Assembly (NCBI GenBank): GCA_025618425.1
Contig: CM046836.1
Location: forward strand, 10,143,004 to 10,207,003
DNA length: 64,000 nucleotides
From: Heliocidaris tuberculata
Taxonomy: Eukaryota; Echinodermata; Echinoidea; Camarodonta; Echinometridae
Reading direction: 5' to 3'
Made by a program: the position numbers and the translations under genes
Shown here: one piece after another, positions 60,158 through 64,000 of the stretch
Layout: every line of letters starts with the position of its first letter
How positions within the stretch are numbered: position 1 is the stretch's first letter
Notes under the pieces: model-generated
The model's database searches: none
Seen by the model: the letters and a program-made list of their open reading frames with translations, nothing else
Told to the model about the DNA's origin: nothing

Positions 60158-60280
60158 GCATGGGTGGGCGAAATTCATGAATACGCCAACGATGATGTTG
60201 TCGTCATGTTGCTAGGCAACAAAGCTGATATGACATCGGAGAGAGCAGTGAAGAGGGAGGAAGCCGAGAAGTTAGGACGG
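60158..60280 (+). CDS. Rab26: Rab26/Rab37-like GTPase, NKxD exon
   Basis: A 123-base exon of 41 codons in phase 0, from the acceptor CGCCTTCAG to the donor GTAAAG. It reads A-W-V-G-E-I-H-E-Y-A, then M-L-L-G-N-K-A-D, the G4 guanine-specificity motif (NKAD, window residues 112-115), then S-E-R-A-V-K-R-E-E-A and ends K-L-G-R. NKADM-x-SER matches RAB37, whereas VKRE-x-x-EKL matches RAB26. Translation continues in frame past the donor as V-K-F-V-S for several codons, so an ORF finder overextends it. The exon end is set by the donor and by the fit of the next exon. Confidence 0.95.
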
Positions 60281-60744
60281 GTAAAGTTTGTTTCTATCTT
60301 GATGTTTTTAAATTGAACAGCCCACCCTGTGTTATCTGTAATCAACACTTATGTGTCAATCTCCTTTTTGTCTGTGTTAATCTTTTTCTTTCGCTGACTT
60401 TGTGTCTGCATCAGTCTGACACTGAATATTTGTCTTTCAGTCTCTTTCTCTGTTTGTTGCTCATTTTGTTGATCTCTCTTTCTTTGATTTCTTGTTTTTA
60501 ACACTCTGTCTCTGCCCTGTACCTCCCTCTCCCTCTTTATGTCTCTGTCTTATTCTTCTTCTTTTTTTCTGTTTTAAAGCCCTTTCTTTCTTTTAAATTA
60601 TGATGTCTGTAGTATTTCCCTTTCTCTCTCTCTCTGTCTATCTCTCTCTCACTCTCTCTATCTCTTAATACTTCTTTCATCTCAGTTACTGGTAATCCCT
60701 TCCTTTGTTTGAACTCATATCTGTATCATTCTATTTCTATCTTC

Positions 60745-60785
<41 letters not shown>

Positions 60786-61249
60786 TGTCTCTATATTTCT
60801 CTATTTTTTCACTTTCTGTCTGTTTCTCTTGCATTTCCCTTTTCTTTTCTTCCTTTCTTAGGGTACCAATTTTCCCAGTTCTCTATCTTCGTTCCAGTTT
60901 CTTTTTTCTGACATATGCTTCTATTCGCTCTCTTTTTAAGTGATATTTCTCTCTCTCCCGTTATTGTATCTCCTCACAATCATAAATACTAATAATAGAC
61001 ATTGCTCATGAGACCAAAGATAGCTCCTATTCTCCCTGCCCACGCTCTTTCCATAATTATAATCCAGGTTCTAATGGACAGACGTGACTCGATGTAAGAG
61101 CTGGGGAGTATGAATTGTCTACTCAATGAAAGTATTACAAGAGAGTCACTGGGGAAATTGCTGTGGATGACACAGGTCCCATTTCACTTTTTCAGTTCTG
61201 CATCTCCTTTGCTTTAATAGTTGTTTCTGTATGTCTCGCAGTCTTCTAA

Positions 61250-61715
61250 GTGCATCTCTCTCTCTTTCTCTCGGTATTCTCACTTTCTATTTTTCTTGCT
61301 CTTTTCCCCTTTCTCTCTCTCTCTCTCTTTCCCACCCTTGCTATATATATCTCTCTCCATTTCACATTTCCTCTCCTTCCTTCTCTCTGTGTTTCTCCCT
61401 CTTCCCTTTTCTCCTCCTCCCCCTCTCTCTCCCCTTCTCTCCCCCTCTCTCTCCTTCTCTCTCCCTCTTCCCCTTTCTCCTCTCTCCCCCTCTCTCCCCT
61501 TCTCTCCCCCTCTCTCCTCTCTCCTCTCTCTCCCTCTTCCCCTTTCTCCTCTCTCCACTCTCTCCCCTTCTCTCTCTTTATCTCTCTCTCTTTCCCTTTC
61601 TCCTCTCTTCCCTCTCTCCCCTTCTCGCTCCCTCTTCCCCTTTCTCCTCCTCTCTCCCTGTCTATCCCCTCTCTCTCCTTTCTCCCTCTCTCTCTCTCTC
61701 TCTCTCTCTGTCTAT
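61250..61715. repeat. Long CT-rich simple-repeat tract
   Basis: About 465 bases made almost entirely of CTCT, CCCCT and CTTTC variants. Every frame across it, on either strand, is open but low complexity. Confidence 0.97.
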
Positions 61716-61776
61716 CATTGATCTTCATTCCTGGATTCCATTCGTGGGCCAAGAGGTTTCTTCACCATGTACAAAT

Positions 61777-61853
61777 CATCAGCCAAGATCCAGAGGGGCA
61801 TTAACCCTGTGCTAAGGGATACGAGTTAACGCCCTTCTGGCTCTCAGCAGACC
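61777..61853. repeat. Hairpin repeat copy
   Basis: AGATCCAGAGGGGCATTAAC pairs with GTTAACGCCCTTCTGGCTCT. Confidence 0.85.
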
Positions 61854-61894
61854 TATCTGATCCATCTGCTGACAATAGAGCGTTTTGGTTAAAT

Positions 61895-62655
61895 GCGCAA
61901 GCAATGGAAGAGGTAGCGCTTTCTAAATACTTAATGATTGTGCTCGGCTGCATCAGCATGATGAATGCTATTAAGGATTATATATATGTTTAAAATTGGC
62001 CCATTTAGACCTGGGCTCCGTCTTATAAAGAGTGGCGTTTGATTCGAATCAATCGCAACTTAAAACCATTCTCAACTCCTATCTCTTGAGTACACAGTGG
62101 CGATCAATTTTAAGTTGCGATCAATTCAAATCAATCGCAACTCTTTATAAGATGCCACCCAGTGGAGATAAATTGCTGCATTAAAATTAAATGAGATGGG
62201 TAATGTACGTCATCAGTGAGGAAGCTGAGCAAAATACATGTAGAGTAGCACAAAACGACGGGTCTGGAAATGAAAATTATAATTTTCTGGCCTGGAGGTA
62301 GAACCACATCATTAGGACATGACTGACATGTAGGTAAGGCTAAATGATTTCAAAACTTTCATTCAGATAGGTCAAATTAGAACTGTTACTTTACTGATAT
62401 CACCAACTATTATGCATTTTTTGTTCTGGACGCATCTGTTTGTGCTACTGTATTTCGCCCAGCTACCTCACCATTGACGCACATTATCCATCTTATTTAA
62501 TTCTAATGCAGCAATTTATCTCCTTGTGTCTGAATGGGCCTATTTTAAACACATAATCCTTAATAGCATTCATCATGCTGATGCAGCCGAGCACATAATA
62601 CTATCATTAAGTATTTAGAATGTGCTACCTCTTCCATTGCATCTTTTCATGCTAC
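61895..62655. mobile_element. Long foldback element with a nested palindrome
   Basis: The left arm (GCAATGGAAGAGGTAG, then CTCGGCTGCATCAGCATGAT) is the inverse of the right arm (ATCATGCTGATGCAGCCGAG, then CTACCTCTTCCATTGC). After the nested element at 62012-62160 the left arm resumes at about 62163 (GGAGATAAATTGCTGCATTA), inverse of TAATGCAGCAATTTATCTCC. The arms are about 200 bp each and the unpaired loop lies at about 62240-62450. Confidence 0.9.
62012..62160. mobile_element. Palindromic element nested in the foldback's left arm
   Basis: TGGGCTCCGTCTTATAAAGA at the left and TCTTTATAAGATGCCACCCA at the right, with GATTCGAATCAATCGCAACT mirrored inside. The right arm of the outer foldback lacks it, so it inserted after the outer element formed. 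Confidence 0.85.
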
Positions 62656-62968
62656 TACGTTTCGACAAAGCTACCCGAGCTAAAATTAAAGTCAGGGATC
62701 GCACAAAAGGGCCTATGTTTACAGCAATTTTGTCTTTGTAAGCTCACATCATTGCCTATAGTTATTTCCATATAAAGTGGGTTTTATTTTGCTGTAGGTT
62801 TCTTATTTAGGATGGTCATCACTTCAGTACACAATGTGCAATAATATATAACAACAATTTACGGAAGAATTTCCTACCAATAGATCAGTAAATGAACTTA
62901 TCTTGAATTCCAATGCTTTTCTTTAAATTTTATGGGTTTTTTTTCTCTCTTTCTCTCTCTCTCTAAAG

Positions 62969-63045
62969 GATAACAGTATTCCATATATGGAGACCAGTGC
63001 AAAGACGGGACTCAACGTAGACTTAGCATTTGTAGCAGTAGCAAA
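62969..63045 (+). CDS. Rab26: Rab26/Rab37-like GTPase, TSAK exon
   Basis: A 77-base exon of 25 codons plus two bases, starting D-N-S-I-P-Y-M-E-T-S-A-K-T-G and ending A-V-A followed by AA of a lysine codon split by the donor GTGAGT. It contains the G5 motif TSAK (window residues 141-144), which contacts the guanine base, and the Rab26/37 tail of the G domain, N-V-D-L-A-F. The acceptor is TAAAG, preceded by about 25 bases of CT repeat that form an unusually strong polypyrimidine tract. The next exon should complete the helix and carry the hypervariable tail ending in cysteines; it is beyond 64000. Confidence 0.95.
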
Positions 63046-64000
63046 GTGAGTACACAACTTGTTGTTAATACTTTGTAGTACCTTTATATACCTTTAAATA
63101 CCTTAAATACCTTTCTAATGAGGTAAATAGGGTGAAAACAGGAAGATGAAATAAAATTTAGAAACAGGTAGGTGAAAGTGTGAATAAAGTGAGAAAACTC
63201 TGAAGAAAGTTATAAAGGTTGTTAGATCACTCAATGTACAGTATGGCCCAGAAAGAATTACTATCGGCATTTGGGTATCGATTACGAAAGAAATCTATTT
63301 GCAATATGACAAGTCATACTGGATTATGAAACTATAACTATTTCTCTACCAGTCAGTGAAGACCCTGTCCGAGTTGGTCCAGTAGTCACAAAGAAATATT
63401 GATTTATGTACCACTTTAAGTTAACAGAGGTAAATAATAATGTAAAGAATATCTTCCTAAAAAGATCAAAACAAGTCATTTTATTAAACAGGTCAATAAT
63501 TTTGTTGAATTATTCACTTTCAATTACAAATGACCAACATCATAAATGCCAACCATTCCTATTTTAGAGGAATGATTCCTATCTTTCACCTTCAAACTAA
63601 TGTGAAGAGCCCTAGATTCCTCTCTTTTTATGAAAATTTCTGTCTGAAAGCATACAATATACATTGTATTTCTAATTTTACCTCGCAAGGGGTGGCAGGT
63701 ATGCAACATGTTTAAGACTCTGAAAACTGCTTATCTTTTTACATTTATGATTTATTTCATTTTGGACAAAATATCCAAGTATCCCCAAAAATAACAAGAA
63801 CAACGATGATAATTGAAGCATTCCATAGTAGTTATAGTAGATAAAAACAAAGCAGTAGGTTCCTTTTCAAACCATTTGAAAGGAGTGTGGAATCGTTAAT
63901 TGTGCTTCGTGCATCTCCCTCCTGTCAAATTTTGGATGGAAGGGACTTATGACATACGTTTTTTTTTAAATCCCTATTTCTTTGTGATTAGTGAACCAAA
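63046..64000 (+). other. Rab26-like gene, intron after the TSAK exon (open-ended)
   Basis: It starts with the strong donor GTGAGT. AT-rich; no further exon with the Rab C-terminal cysteines is seen before the window ends. Confidence 0.8.

Larger units (their letters stand above)
60281..62968 (+). other. Rab26-like gene, 2.7-kb intron
   Basis: It runs from donor GTAAAG to acceptor TAAAG. Content: pyrimidine-rich DNA 60360-60960, a nearly pure CT block 61250-61715, a hairpin repeat at 61777, and a long foldback at 61895-62655. 62690-62940 is AT-rich with nothing recognised. Confidence 0.85.

Noticed and set aside
60158..60316. Extension of the NKAD exon through VKFVSILMFLN
   Set aside because: A good donor lies at 60281, and the next exon joins exactly there to restore the Rab sequence.
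61231..61815. Long open frames rich in Ser/Leu/Pro, or Arg/Glu on the other strand
   Set aside because: They arise from a CT-rich simple repeat that is open in every frame; no start context, splice signal or domain.

Overview
The window is a stretch of a large-intron animal nuclear genome. It holds one recognisable gene on the + strand, a Rab26/Rab37-type small GTPase. Five consecutive exons fall here (1845-1955, 31750-31791, 44059-44178, 60158-60280, 62969-63045), coding about 158 residues from the P-loop to just past the TSAK motif. The N-terminal exon(s) lie before position 1 and the C-terminal exon with the prenylation cysteines lies after 64000, so everything else is intron or just upstream. 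The protein mixes residues typical of vertebrate RAB26 with others typical of RAB37, as expected if the lineage has a single unduplicated gene. AT-rich DNA, many TACATGTA motifs, very long introns and the repeat types suggest a marine invertebrate, probably a deuterostome such as an echinoderm. This is inference; no sequence search was run.

Upstream DNA and intron 1 (1956-31749, 29.8 kb) hold dispersed repeats: a 3' fragment of a CR1/L2-like non-LTR retrotransposon (2780-3270, minus), hAT-type miniature elements with 8-bp target duplications (2458-2763, 28203-28374), a decayed mariner/Tc1-type transposase (10583-11793), tandem-repeat elements carrying AGGTCA direct repeats (5530-6650, 20000-20890), telomere-like TTAGGG arrays (16340-17150) and a nested stack of TTAA-flanked elements (10028-13580). 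Intron 2 (12.3 kb) holds several inverted-repeat miniature elements, a four-copy 185-bp tandem repeat, a TA microsatellite and long CT/GA tracts. Intron 3 (16 kb) holds palindrome-bearing tandem repeats, a tRNA-derived SINE, and two clusters where TTAA elements lie end to end sharing one TTAA (51538-53388 and 57915-59381). Intron 4 (2.7 kb) is dominated by pyrimidine tracts and a long foldback element.

The most striking theme is the number of unrelated-looking miniature elements that use TTAA as target, as piggyBac-superfamily elements do. At least eleven families can be told apart by eye. They nest in each other, abut each other, and repeatedly land inside a short, abundant hairpin repeat whose two arms each carry a TTAA. 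In one family the two copies have their arms exchanged relative to the loop, which points to inversion within the element. No autonomous piggyBac transposase was recognised. I saw no second protein-coding gene, no CRISPR array, no rRNA and no convincing functional tRNA.
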